This document shows positions 27,844 to 34,817 of a stretch of DNA of 34,817 bases, in pieces. This DNA comes from Bacteroidales bacterium. GTDB lineage: Bacteria > Bacteroidota > Bacteroidia > Bacteroidales > VadinHA17. Below the pieces are notes generated by a model. It saw nothing but the letters and a program-made list of their open reading frames with translations, was not told where the DNA came from and did no database searches. Made by a program: the position numbers and the translations under genes. Position 1 is the stretch's first letter; every line of letters starts with the position of its first letter. The stretch is from positions 55,554 through 90,370 of the forward strand of contig PLMC01000037.1 in the NCBI GenBank assembly GCA_003141495.1, written 5' to 3'.

Positions 27844-28734
27844 TCATGCCTCAGCTTTCAGTGTAGCAATGTTAATAGACGAGGGCTCTATCTTCCCTGA
27901 GTGCATTATCTTCCTTGTATTAGTAACATATAAATAGACTATAAAGAAACTTATAACTAAAGTTGAGATTAAAGATCCTTCCAGACCAAAGCCTTCAAAT
28001 GGGAACTTTGATCCTGAAAAACTCTCTATTTTTAAAACCTCTTGAGTTGTAAAACCGCTAACAGAAAATCCAAATATCGGACCTTGGAGAAGATTCCAAC
28101 TGAAGTGAAATCCTATAGGTATTGAGAGATTCATCCTCTTTAGATATAATTGACAAAAAAAAATGCCGATTAAAAAAATGTTCAACATGCCAATCCAATT
28201 AAATGAGGAGTTAAAAGCATGCATCAGACTAAATATTAACGAAGAAATGATAATACTAAAATATTTGTTTGATTGATTATACAGATTAGTAAAAATGAAT
28301 CCTCGGGACATGGCTTCCTCAGAAACCGCTATAAGAAAGAATATTATTGCATACAGGAGAATGCTAATATTAAATCCATGGAATGTGATTTTTGTTTTTG
28401 TGGTAAGAGTTAGTATAATAATGATTAATAATATCTCTATTGCACCTAGTCCTACCCCGAAAAGTAGCCCTTCAGGCTTAAGCATCGAGTTCAGGAATGT
28501 TGGCTTCTGTTTGCTAATGACTTTGGAGACAAAGAATATGGCTGAGAAGGTGCCAAGAAATACTGCTACCTGACTAATTAGTAAAAAGCCATAATCAGTC
28601 GAAATGAGTGTGTCAAACTCAGTTTTTGATGCTGCATAAGATTCAGGATAAATTAAAAAGACTATACCATAAAATAAAACTAAAAACAGCAACCAAAGTG
28701 GGAAAAAGAGCAGGATTTTTGTCCAAATGTTCAT
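27844..28734 (-). CDS. CPBP-family intramembrane metalloprotease (likely immunity or processing)
   Basis: A 296-residue polytopic membrane protein. Motif 1 is SEEAMSRGF (Glu139, Glu140, Arg144), motif 2 FSLMH (His172), and motif 3 HFSWN (His210, Asn214), giving a full CAAX-protease-type metal site. Hydrophobic segments include LLFFPLWLLFLVLFYGIVFL at the N-terminus and ILLIIIILTL. It lies downstream of the two double-glycine peptide genes on the same strand, after a hairpin. This position matches the CPBP immunity proteins of class II bacteriocin operons. It is related in family but not closely similar to the CPBP protein at 24992-25705. Confidence 0.87.
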   Translation of the reverse strand: MNIWTKILLFFPLWLLFLVLFYGIVFLIYPESYAASKTEFDTLISTDYGFLLISQVAVFLGTFSAIFFVSKVISKQKPTFLNSMLKPEGLLFGVGLGAIEILLIIIILTLTTKTKITFHGFNISILLYAIIFFLIAVSEEAMSRGFIFTNLYNQSNKYFSIIISSLIFSLMHAFNSSFNWIGMLNIFLIGIFFCQLYLKRMNLSIPIGFHFSWNLLQGPIFGFSVSGFTTQEVLKIESFSGSKFPFEGFGLEGSLISTLVISFFIVYLYVTNTRKIMHSGKIEPSSINIATLKAEA

Positions 28735-28848
28735 AAAAATAAGATAAAGGTTTTTAATCCTTGAATTTTAAAAATCAATTTAATGAATCTTTATAAAGAA
28801 AAACTTAGTCCCATAATAATTTATTATAACAAAGATAAAATTTAGCAA

Positions 28849-28882
28849 ACTAAAGCGAAGATAATCCTCGCTTTAGTTTTTT
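28849..28882. terminator. Hairpin terminator between peptide genes and CPBP gene
   Basis: ACTAAAGCGA pairs perfectly with TCGCTTTAGT (28849-28858 with 28868-28877) around a nine-base loop. On the + strand it is followed by TTTTT; on the minus strand, the direction of the peptide genes, by TTTGCTAAATTTT. It begins 11 bp after the 65-aa peptide gene's stop. It probably limits read-through from the peptide genes into the CPBP gene, and would stop + strand transcription more strongly. Confidence 0.7.
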
Positions 28883-28888
28883 ACTAAT

Positions 28889-29086
28889 TTATACTGGCCT
28901 ATACTTAAGACTAAGGTCTACACTTACCGCAACAACTCCTGGGCCATTCCCCCCATTGGCAGCATATATTACCATTTCTCTAAGTAAGAAACCTAAATCA
29001 TAAGCAAAACCACCGCCGTTTACTAACAAAAGACCTTCATTAGTTAACTCTTTTATACCTTTCAGTGAATAGTTAATTGTTTCCAT
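28889..29086 (-). CDS. Double-glycine-leader peptide 1 (bacteriocin-like precursor, 65 aa)
   Basis: Leader of 25 residues, METINYSLKGIKELTNEG then LLLVNGG, with the expected hydrophobic positions before the cut: Leu at -12, Leu at -7, Val at -4, Gly at -2 and -1. Cutting gives a 40-residue core beginning GFAYDLGFLLREMVIYAANG and ending SLKYRPV; it has a glycine-rich centre (NGGNGPG) and no cysteine. Cleavage one residue later (after NGGG) fits the consensus less well. A C39-peptidase exporter is encoded 0.6 kb upstream on the same strand, so secretion is a sound inference; antibacterial activity or signalling is not shown. The 55-aa peptide gene lies 29 bp upstream. Confidence 0.78.
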   Translation of the reverse strand: METINYSLKGIKELTNEGLLLVNGGGFAYDLGFLLREMVIYAANGGNGPGVVAVSVDLSLKYRPV

Positions 29087-29115
29087 TTGAAAAATTTTTA
29101 GGTTATAAGATACTA

Positions 29116-29283
29116 TTATTTCGCAACTTCAGGTTTTCCTGCAATGCCAGCTTTGAAGTTGTCCCAATCGTTTATAACAGCCACAAAGGCTGCTACTATT
29201 AGCGCTCCCCAAATGAACCCACCATTAACATCTCTTTGTTCAGTAAATGTTAGATAAGTAATTTGACAATTTAGATTTTCCAT
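29116..29283 (-). CDS. Double-glycine-leader peptide 2 (bacteriocin-like precursor, 55 aa)
   Basis: A short gene translated by hand. The leader MENLNCQITYLTFTEQRDVN-GG has Leu at -12, Glu at -8, Val at -4 and Gly-Gly at -2/-1, a very good match to the C39 consensus. The 33-residue core begins FIWGALIVAAFVAVINDWDN and ends FKAGIAGKPEVAK: one amphipathic or membrane-active helix followed by a basic tail, as in class II bacteriocins. ATG at 29281-29283, stop at 29116-29118. It lies 61 bp after the HTH gene and 29 bp before peptide 1. With peptide 1 it could form a two-component bacteriocin, or the two may be independent. Confidence 0.75.
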   Translation of the reverse strand: MENLNCQITYLTFTEQRDVNGGFIWGALIVAAFVAVINDWDNFKAGIAGKPEVAK

Positions 29284-29344
29284 AATAAAAATGTCTTAAT
29301 AATAATCTGTTATCATTCCCCATTTCTTTCACATGCCCGGGGCT

Positions 29345-29370
29345 TTAGCATGGTAACGTTACCATACTAA
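29345..29370. promoter_or_regulatory. 26-bp palindrome, candidate operator
   Basis: TTAG-c-ATGGTAACGTTACCAT-a-CTAA: the inner 16 bp are a perfect palindrome and the outer four pairs continue it past one mismatch. It overlaps the last codons and stop of the HTH gene and lies 62 bp before the 55-aa peptide start. There is no U tract, so a protein-binding operator is more likely than a terminator. The HTH protein itself is the obvious candidate ligand. Confidence 0.45.
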
Positions 29371-29689
29371 GGTCGGAGAGCAGCGTACGGAAAAAAAGGA
29401 TTTTGGAGAAAATTTTTACCCCACCTGAATTTTCTTTCTTTTCATTATAGGTCAATGGCCGGAGTGAACATGTTACGGCTATGTCGTACGGCTGCATGTA
29501 AAAAAATGTCTTTGCCGATTTTGAATAGGCAATCGGCGCTCCGCGTGATCTTAATTCATCTATCAATTCGTAGAGACTGGTGCGGCTTACACCCAGCTGC
29601 CTTGCAAATTCTTCGGGAGTTCCGGTCTTCTGCCTCGAGACAAGTCTATGCATCATACTTATCCGGTCGAGATATTCAAATACCTTCAT
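29345..29689 (-). CDS. HTH regulator of the peptide locus
   Basis: One hundred and fourteen residues. The N-terminal 65 are an HTH_11/DeoR-like winged helix: RISMMHRLVSRQKTGTPEEF, ARQLGVSRTSLYELIDELRS, then RGAPIAYSKSAKTFFYMQP. The rest (DIAVTCSLRPLTYNEKKENS and a GGVKIFSKILFF segment) is characteristic of a group of short HTH proteins I associate with Bacteroidota double-glycine peptide loci; its function is unknown. It starts 13 bp after the exporter gene's stop and precedes both peptide genes, so it is probably in the operon and may control peptide expression. A palindrome overlaps its 3' end. Similar in its HTH part to the protein at 24465-24674. Confidence 0.78.
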   Translation of the reverse strand: MKVFEYLDRISMMHRLVSRQKTGTPEEFARQLGVSRTSLYELIDELRSRGAPIAYSKSAKTFFYMQPYDIAVTCSLRPLTYNEKKENSGGVKIFSKILFFRTLLSDLSMVTLPC

Positions 29690-29702
29690 ATTATATTGTA
29701 TT

Positions 29703-31871
29703 TCAGGTTTTAACTATTTCCTTAATATCAATTGTCTGGTGCGTCCACATCCTGCGAAACGGACCCTCAATAACTGACAGTTCTGCTAATGAGCCGTCCT
29801 GAACAACCATTCCTTTATCAAGCATTATAACTCTGTCAGCCATGTTAATCGTTGAAAGCCGGTGGGCAATCACAATTACTGTCTTATTTTCTTCCCTGAG
29901 TAACTTTAAAGTGTTTTGTACAAATATCTCCGCCAGTGAGTCAAGTGAGGAGGTGGCTTCATCAAGGATCAGAATCTGGGGATCGCGATAAAGCGCCCTG
30001 GCAATGGCTATTCGTTGCTGCTGCCCTCCTGATAAAGTAGCTCCGTTCTCTCCAAGGTAAGTATTGAATCCATGCGGAAGTTGTTCAATAAATTTTGTCA
30101 TCCCAAGCTTATCACAAACTTCAATCACCCTGTTCATATCAGGAGTAAAATTACCGACAGCAATGTTATCTACAACATTTCCGGAGAAGAGATCAATTCT
30201 CTGGGGAACCACGGAAACAACTTTACGCAATGACTGGTTGGTAAGATGACGAAGATCATAACGTCCGATGCGAATATGACCTGACTGGAGCGCATAGAGA
30301 TTTTGAAGTAATGAAACTAAAGTAGTCTTGCCGGAACCGCTCTCACCTGCAACAGCAGTTATCTCTCCCTTTTTTATTGTAAGATTCAGAGAATCGAAAA
30401 CCTCTACCCTGGTTCCATACCGGAACTTCACGTTCTCAAAATGTATGTCATCAATCATTTCAGGTTTTAGTTCTATCTTGTTTGCTTCATCTTCTATCTC
30501 AAGGTCAAAAATTTCAAATAGCCTGTCGGCAGCAATCCCGGCATCCTGCAGGGTGCGGTTAAAACCTATTACAGAGGTAACAGGACCAGTAAAATATCCT
30601 ACTACCGAATAAAATGAAAGCAGCTCCCCTGGCGTAATCTGTGAGCCGATTGCGTATCCCGCTCCCACCCACAAAACAAGAATTGTAATCAATTGTGAAA
30701 TAAGACTGGTAGAGCTTGATGAAAAAATACTGTTTAATCCTGATTTGTAAATTATCTCAAGAAGACTGACAAATCTGGTCTCGGTTTTCAAATTTGAAAA
30801 ATTCTCGAGGCCGAATCGTTTAATGGTCCCCGCTGAGTTGAGAGATTCCACCAATTGTGCCTCAAGATCTGCCGCTCTTTCCATAACTGTTCGCTGTACC
30901 TTCCTGTTAAGCCTGTTTGAGATATAATATATCAGGGTATAAAGAGGGACAACAATAAGCATGATAAGCGCCAGTTTCCAGAAGAAGGTAAACATCAGTA
31001 TAAAAGAAACTATCAGGATGAAGATGTTAAGAATGAAATTTATTGATACCTCATTAACAAATAAACGAATCTTGACTGCATCACCAATTCTTGATATTAT
31101 TTCACCTGTCCTCATGTTATCAAAGAAGGTCTGAGGCAGTTTTAACAGATGCTGATAGTATCCAAGTATAAGTGTCGCATCAATTTTCTGTCCGGTTTTA
31201 AGAATAAAAACTGACTGGAAAAAACTAAGCAGGAGTCTCAGTACAATAATGAGCACCATTGCAATGCCAAGCAGGTTTAAAAGGCTTAGATTCCCTCCCG
31301 GCAGTACGGTATCAACAAGCTTCCCCACATAAATTGACATTGCAAGTCCAAGTACTGAGAATACCAGTGCGCCAGCAAGCGATTGCAACAGAATGCCCCT
31401 GTGAGGTCTTATTAGATTCCAGAAGCGAACCTGGGCCGATACTTTTTCATTTCTGACTGTAAATTTCTCCCCGGGAGCAATAAGTACCAGCACTCCGGTC
31501 CACTGTTTTCTGAATTCTTCATGTTCAATCTTATGAAAAGCCCCATCTCCGGGATCCATGATCTCAATGTACTTATCCGTTGTTTTTATTAAGACCACAT
31601 AATGATGAAGGACCTCTTTCACAATAATATGTGCAATTGCCGGTTTTGGAATTTTAAACAGGCTATCCCAATCCCCTCTCACCCCTTTTGCCAGAAATCC
31701 CATTTTTCCTGCTGCTTCCACAAGTCCTAAAATATTTGTCCCTTTCTTATCGGTTCCGGCAAATTGTCTGATTCGCGCTACCGGCAATGCCAGTTTATAC
31801 CAGGCAGCGACCGAAGCAAGACAAGCTGCTCCGCAATCAGTAATATCCCTCTGTTTTACAGTTATTTTCAT
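29703..31871 (-). CDS. Peptidase-containing ABC exporter (C39, bacteriocin type)
   Basis: A 722-residue transporter that cleaves double-glycine leaders and exports the core peptide. The C39 domain (1-135) has catalytic Cys13 (TDCGAACLASVAAWY), His90 (LHHYVVL) and Asp106 (IMDPGDG), all present, so it should be an active protease. Membrane segments lie at about 155-440, and the ATPase domain at 475-722 has Walker A GESGSGKTT, signature LSGGQQQRIAIARAL, Walker B ILILDEATSSLD and H-loop IVIAHRLST. The HlyD partner is encoded 7 bp upstream. Two fitting substrates are encoded just downstream. Some relatives export other peptides, so the product class is inferred from the neighbours. Confidence 0.95.
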   Translation of the reverse strand: MKITVKQRDITDCGAACLASVAAWYKLALPVARIRQFAGTDKKGTNILGLVEAAGKMGFLAKGVRGDWDSLFKIPKPAIAHIIVKEVLHHYVVLIKTTDKYIEIMDPGDGAFHKIEHEEFRKQWTGVLVLIAPGEKFTVRNEKVSAQVRFWNLIRPHRGILLQSLAGALVFSVLGLAMSIYVGKLVDTVLPGGNLSLLNLLGIAMVLIIVLRLLLSFFQSVFILKTGQKIDATLILGYYQHLLKLPQTFFDNMRTGEIISRIGDAVKIRLFVNEVSINFILNIFILIVSFILMFTFFWKLALIMLIVVPLYTLIYYISNRLNRKVQRTVMERAADLEAQLVESLNSAGTIKRFGLENFSNLKTETRFVSLLEIIYKSGLNSIFSSSSTSLISQLITILVLWVGAGYAIGSQITPGELLSFYSVVGYFTGPVTSVIGFNRTLQDAGIAADRLFEIFDLEIEDEANKIELKPEMIDDIHFENVKFRYGTRVEVFDSLNLTIKKGEITAVAGESGSGKTTLVSLLQNLYALQSGHIRIGRYDLRHLTNQSLRKVVSVVPQRIDLFSGNVVDNIAVGNFTPDMNRVIEVCDKLGMTKFIEQLPHGFNTYLGENGATLSGGQQQRIAIARALYRDPQILILDEATSSLDSLAEIFVQNTLKLLREENKTVIVIAHRLSTINMADRVIMLDKGMVVQDGSLAELSVIEGPFRRMWTHQTIDIKEIVKT

Positions 31872-31878
31872 AAAATTA

Positions 31879-33048
31879 CTACCCTTTGGTATAGGTATAA
31901 GGATTGAACCATTTATCTGCCTTATCGAATAACAAATGATACAAACTCCGTCGGATTACCAGGATCCTGGTACTGAGGCTCATCCCCTTTTTAATTTCAG
32001 CTTTATAACCATTCTTTAGTGAAAGGAATGTTTTTTCAGGTTTACATTTAACCCTGAAATATGCGACTGATCCATCTTCAACTATCATATCATCAGAAAT
32101 ATCAATAATATCACCCTGCAGCATTCCCCATTCATTATAGTTAAATGCGTCTACCTGAATTTTAACTTTCTGTTTTTCGTGGATAAGCCCGATATCGGCG
32201 GGTTTTACAAAACAGGTCGCAACCAATTCTCCTCCCGGAGATATCTCCGCAATTTTCTGCCCCGGAGTTACAAGGCTTCCGGGCTGAATATCTGAACTTT
32301 GAATTATTTCTCCACCTGTCGGAGCAAGAACTATTCTGTTTGTAAGCTCCTCAGAGCACTGCTTTAATTCGGCAAGCAATTTGACCGAATCATTTCGACG
32401 TAAGGATAAGTCACTCTGCCATTGAGATTTCTGAGATAATAATATCTGATCCAGATTGTCTTTCTCGGAACTAAGCAAAAAGAGAGAGTTTTCATAATCA
32501 ATCTTCGGTATGATCTGCTGATTATAAAGAAGCTTATTCCGTTCATGTTCCGTTATCTTCTTCTGGTATTTTTGCAACTGGATCAGATGCTGATTTTTCA
32601 GATTCTCGAATTCAGCCTTATAGCATTGCGTAATTAATCCCAGATGATAAAACCGGCCTTCCAAAGAAGAAATTTTAGTCAGTTTTTCCAGGTCCTTCAT
32701 AGAAGCATCGTTTTCCCCTGTCCTCTGTTCCAGAGAAGTGTACTGAGCCCTTATTGATTCTCTATCAAAGATCAAAAGCGTATCACCTTTTTTTACTGCT
32801 TTTCCATTACGGATCGATGTATAAATAATTTTGCCCTGGAATGGAGCAAAAACAACCTGCTTTTCAATGTCCGATTGAAAATAGCCTCTGGCCTGCACTG
32901 AAACATCCACATTGATAAAAGGAAGAATGGCAATACTAAAAATGATCATCCCAATTATAATCCAATAGATGATCCTGCTCCTTGTATTTATTGTAACAAG
33001 GTAGGTTTCAAGACTGAATTTTGATATTGAGAATGGTATCAGGTCCAC
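31879..33048 (-). CDS. HlyD-family membrane fusion protein of the peptide exporter
   Basis: A 389-residue periplasmic adaptor. One membrane anchor lies at about 26-45 (IIYWIIIGMIIFSIAILPFI). The split lipoyl domain is seen as VFAPFQGKIIYTSIRNGKAV before and LAPTGGEIIQSSDIQPGSLV after a coiled-coil hairpin (about 105-245, rich in Glu, Lys, Gln and Leu). A beta-barrel region follows (VKIQVDAFNYNEWGMLQGDI, then IDISDD). It links the inner-membrane ABC transporter to an outer-membrane TolC-like channel, which is not encoded here. First gene of the operon. A lone TAAATTTG box is at 33160-33167 on the minus strand. Confidence 0.92.
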   Translation of the reverse strand: MDLIPFSISKFSLETYLVTINTRSRIIYWIIIGMIIFSIAILPFINVDVSVQARGYFQSDIEKQVVFAPFQGKIIYTSIRNGKAVKKGDTLLIFDRESIRAQYTSLEQRTGENDASMKDLEKLTKISSLEGRFYHLGLITQCYKAEFENLKNQHLIQLQKYQKKITEHERNKLLYNQQIIPKIDYENSLFLLSSEKDNLDQILLSQKSQWQSDLSLRRNDSVKLLAELKQCSEELTNRIVLAPTGGEIIQSSDIQPGSLVTPGQKIAEISPGGELVATCFVKPADIGLIHEKQKVKIQVDAFNYNEWGMLQGDIIDISDDMIVEDGSVAYFRVKCKPEKTFLSLKNGYKAEIKKGMSLSTRILVIRRSLYHLLFDKADKWFNPYTYTKG

Positions 33049-33460
33049 TTTGATAAAATTCTAGCACTTCAATACTTCAAACTTTAGGCACTCCCAACTC
33101 CAGGCACTACAGGCACTCCTAAACAAGACATTAATTCACGATTTAGAAACACAGCTACCCAAATTTACTAAATATTTTAATTGGATACTATAAATGAGCG
33201 GGTTTTTTAAAGCAAAACGTGCGAAATACATCTGAATGCCTATACCTTATATAATACAGCACAGTTATCCGCTGCGCTGTAATGGGAATTTGAGATTGCT
33301 TCGCTTCGCTCGCAATGACTTTCAAGGCTATGGAATTCGTGCTAAGAGGTAAAAAGAACCTAATAAAATTGGTTGTTATTGCGAGAATCCGCCAGTCGGC
33401 GGAGACGAAGCAATCTGCCAATCGTATTACCAAATATGATTAGGAAATCCTCCAGCCAAA
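33049..33460. repeat. Intergenic region with inverted ATTGCTTCG repeat pair
   Basis: No credible gene. At 33292-33319 (GAGATTGCTTCGCTTCGCTC then GCAATGAC) and 33375-33417 (GTTATTGCGAGAATCCGCC, AGTCGGCGGAGACG, AAGCAATCTG) lie two inverted copies: AGATTGCTTCG pairs with CGAAGCAATCT and TCGCAATGAC with GTTATTGCGA. The inner CCGCC-AGTC-GGCGG is its own hairpin. Similar ATTGCGAG strings are common dispersed repeats. At 33087-33118 GGCACTCC and AGGCACTAC form a short direct repeat. Confidence 0.6.
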
Positions 33461-33485
33461 TAAAAAGCCCGTCTTTCAACGGGCT
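33461..33485 (-). terminator. Rho-independent terminator of the PKD protein gene
   Basis: On the minus strand AGCCCGT-TGAAAG-ACGGGCT is followed by TTTTA, a textbook stem and U tract, about 160 nt beyond the PKD gene's stop codon. It faces the right way for that gene. Confidence 0.85.
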
Positions 33486-33520
33486 CCTAAATATGTGATC
33501 TGATTCTATTCTCCCTTTCG

Positions 33521-33560
33521 TACGACTCACGACTCAAGACTCACGATTCACGGAAATCAA
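33521..33560. repeat. Short degenerate tandem repeat
   Basis: About four imperfect copies of a 7-10-base unit, GACTCACGACTCAAGACTCA then CGATTCACGG, in the 3' untranslated part of the PKD gene. It has no coding sense and no known role. Confidence 0.55.
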
Positions 33561-33646
33561 ATTCTTATCTTCCGTGTGCTGTGTGTCGTGCACCTTGTAT
33601 CCTCCATCCATTCTTCCGGTTGCCTGATACCTGTAGCTCCACGCCA

Positions 33647-34817
33647 TTAATGAAGGAGTGTCACATCTCCCACCTTCTTGAACGGTTGACCATTAGCATA
33701 CTTCCCTTCCACATACCATACATATACACCCTGCTGGCAGAGCTTATGCTGGTAATAACCATTCCATGGTTTATTGATATCGTGACTTTCAAATATCAAC
33801 ACACCAAGCCTGTTGAAGATCTGAAGCTTATACGTAATCACTTTCTCCCTGATACCCGGGAAGAAGAACTGATCAATCTCTATACCTCCGGTAGGCAGAT
33901 GATCAATATCAATTTCTGACTGTGTATTCGGAGTGAACACCGTTGAGAACCTCAACACTCCCGAGGGCTCCACTGTCACGGCAGGCGACAATACAAACTT
34001 GTCACTGCAGGTAATATTCACACCATTAACCACATTATTTAAATATGCCCAAAGGGTAACATCATAAATTCCTTCTGCCATGTACTTATGATACGGCTCC
34101 TTGACCTTCGAGGTATCTCCGTCACCAAAATCCCAGAGATAAGAATCTGCTCCCTGGGTCAGATTGAACATTCTTACCTTTTCATCATTCACAAATACCA
34201 CTGTTGGCGATACCTGGAAGTTTGCCTTGGGTGATGGGTAGGAGTTGACAACCTGAGAATACGTTGATACCCCTCCCGGTCCAGTTACTGTCAGCTCAAT
34301 ACGGAAAGTACCCGGATCAAAGTATGTGTATGTCGGATTCTTAGCTGTTGAAGCGCCTCCGTCACCAAAGTCCCACATGTAAGTTGTACCTGGTGTATTT
34401 GTATTAAGGGAAGTGTTATTGATCTCAATATTCAGAGGCGAACAACCTGACGGTACCAGGTCGAAATTCGCAACCGGAGGAATTGGCGTAACGATTACTG
34501 AGTGTTTAACGCTATCTGAACAATTTGCATTGCTCACGTTCAACACAACATTGAAAGTACCCAAACCTGTATAAGTATGAGTCGGACTCTGGATAGTCGA
34601 TGTGGCACCGTCTCCGAAATTCCATAACCATGTCCAGGTGCCCGGATTAGTGGTATTTGTAAAGACTACAGGATTACCAGCCGCATTATAGATCTGAGTA
34701 ACAGGAACCGCGGTGAACTGAGGAAGCGGTACCGGCATCACTGTTATATCCATAGTCTTCACATCGGTGCAGTTGTAGAACGATGTTGTTGTTAGTGTCA
34801 CCGTATGAACAACAGGA
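33647..34817 (-). CDS. PKD-repeat surface protein with gliding/type IX C-terminal domain (partial)
   Basis: The C-terminal 389 residues of a probably very large secreted protein; the reading frame is still open at the window edge (…PVVHTVTLTTTSFY), so the GTG at 34799-34801 is not a real start. Three PKD domains follow each other, each with the WDFGDG-type motif: LWNFGDGATS, MWDFGDGGAS and LWDFGDGDTS. The last 95 residues, from VLRFSTVFTPN through IFNRLGVLIFES and KPWNGYYQ to GVYVWYVEGKYANGQPFKKV, form the gliding motility-associated (type B) C-terminal domain that directs export by the type IX system and cell-surface display. Function of the rest unknown; adhesin-like roles are usual. Confidence 0.93.
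   Translation of the reverse strand, partial: PVVHTVTLTTTSFYNCTDVKTMDITVMPVPLPQFTAVPVTQIYNAAGNPVVFTNTTNPGTWTWLWNFGDGATSTIQSPTHTYTGLGTFNVVLNVSNANCSDSVKHSVIVTPIPPVANFDLVPSGCSPLNIEINNTSLNTNTPGTTYMWDFGDGGASTAKNPTYTYFDPGTFRIELTVTGPGGVSTYSQVVNSYPSPKANFQVSPTVVFVNDEKVRMFNLTQGADSYLWDFGDGDTSKVKEPYHKYMAEGIYDVTLWAYLNNVVNGVNITCSDKFVLSPAVTVEPSGVLRFSTVFTPNTQSEIDIDHLPTGGIEIDQFFFPGIREKVITYKLQIFNRLGVLIFESHDINKPWNGYYQHKLCQQGVYVWYVEGKYANGQPFKKVGDVTLLH

Noticed and set aside
33188-33433. 81-codon minus-strand ORF
   Set aside because: Lies across the inverted ATTGCTTCG repeat pair; residues such as ASEAKQSQ are the familiar translation of that repeat.

Overview
The window looks like a chromosome segment of a Bacteroidota bacterium. 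Supporting signs are a GldA-type ABC ATPase, a secreted PKD-repeat protein ending in a gliding/type IX secretion C-terminal domain, the long three-part form of IspG, the asnS-rpoN gene pair, and two complete promoters of the Bacteroidota form TTTG-N19-TAnnTTTG (1999-2029 on +, 13154-13184 on -). No rRNA, tRNA or CRISPR array was seen.

Left half (1-19.2 kb), housekeeping. rpoN (partial) and asnS run leftwards. A tandem universal stress protein, gldA and metK run rightwards. A methionine operon runs leftwards from a SAM-I riboswitch at 12999-13112 through metY, hom, metH and metF, with metK convergent to it, so homoserine activation product to methionine to SAM is encoded almost contiguously. 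cysS and ispG overlap and run rightwards, converging on rnr. Palindromic dispersed repeats fill several of these gaps, and one of them codes for the last ten residues of Hom.

Middle (19.3-24.0 kb), an orphan RiPP-like cassette. Five tightly packed genes encode a PqqD-like peptide-recognition protein, an HPr-kinase-like ATPase, a Ser-His S26 signal peptidase, an ABC exporter and a PF14907-type nucleotidyltransferase. These parts recall lasso-peptide and SynChlorMet accessory genes, but no precursor, lasso cyclase, B2 protease or radical SAM enzyme is visible.

Right half (24.4-33.1 kb), accessory. A leftward operon encodes an HlyD-type adaptor, a C39-peptidase ABC exporter, a small HTH protein, two double-glycine-leader peptides (55 and 65 aa) and a CPBP membrane protease. 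This is a bacteriocin-like peptide export and immunity locus. To its left lies the most unusual structure: an IS200/REP-type HUH transposase between two arrays of roughly 50-bp units, each carrying a small hairpin (GGTGC-loop-GCACC). A module of about 450 bp is duplicated on both sides of the transposase, and the module end supplies the stop codons of two different genes. A second CPBP/HTH pair and a candidate structured RNA lie further left.

The window ends inside a PKD-repeat surface protein on the minus strand (33647-34817), with its own terminator. All assignments rest on reading the sequence; no database search was run.
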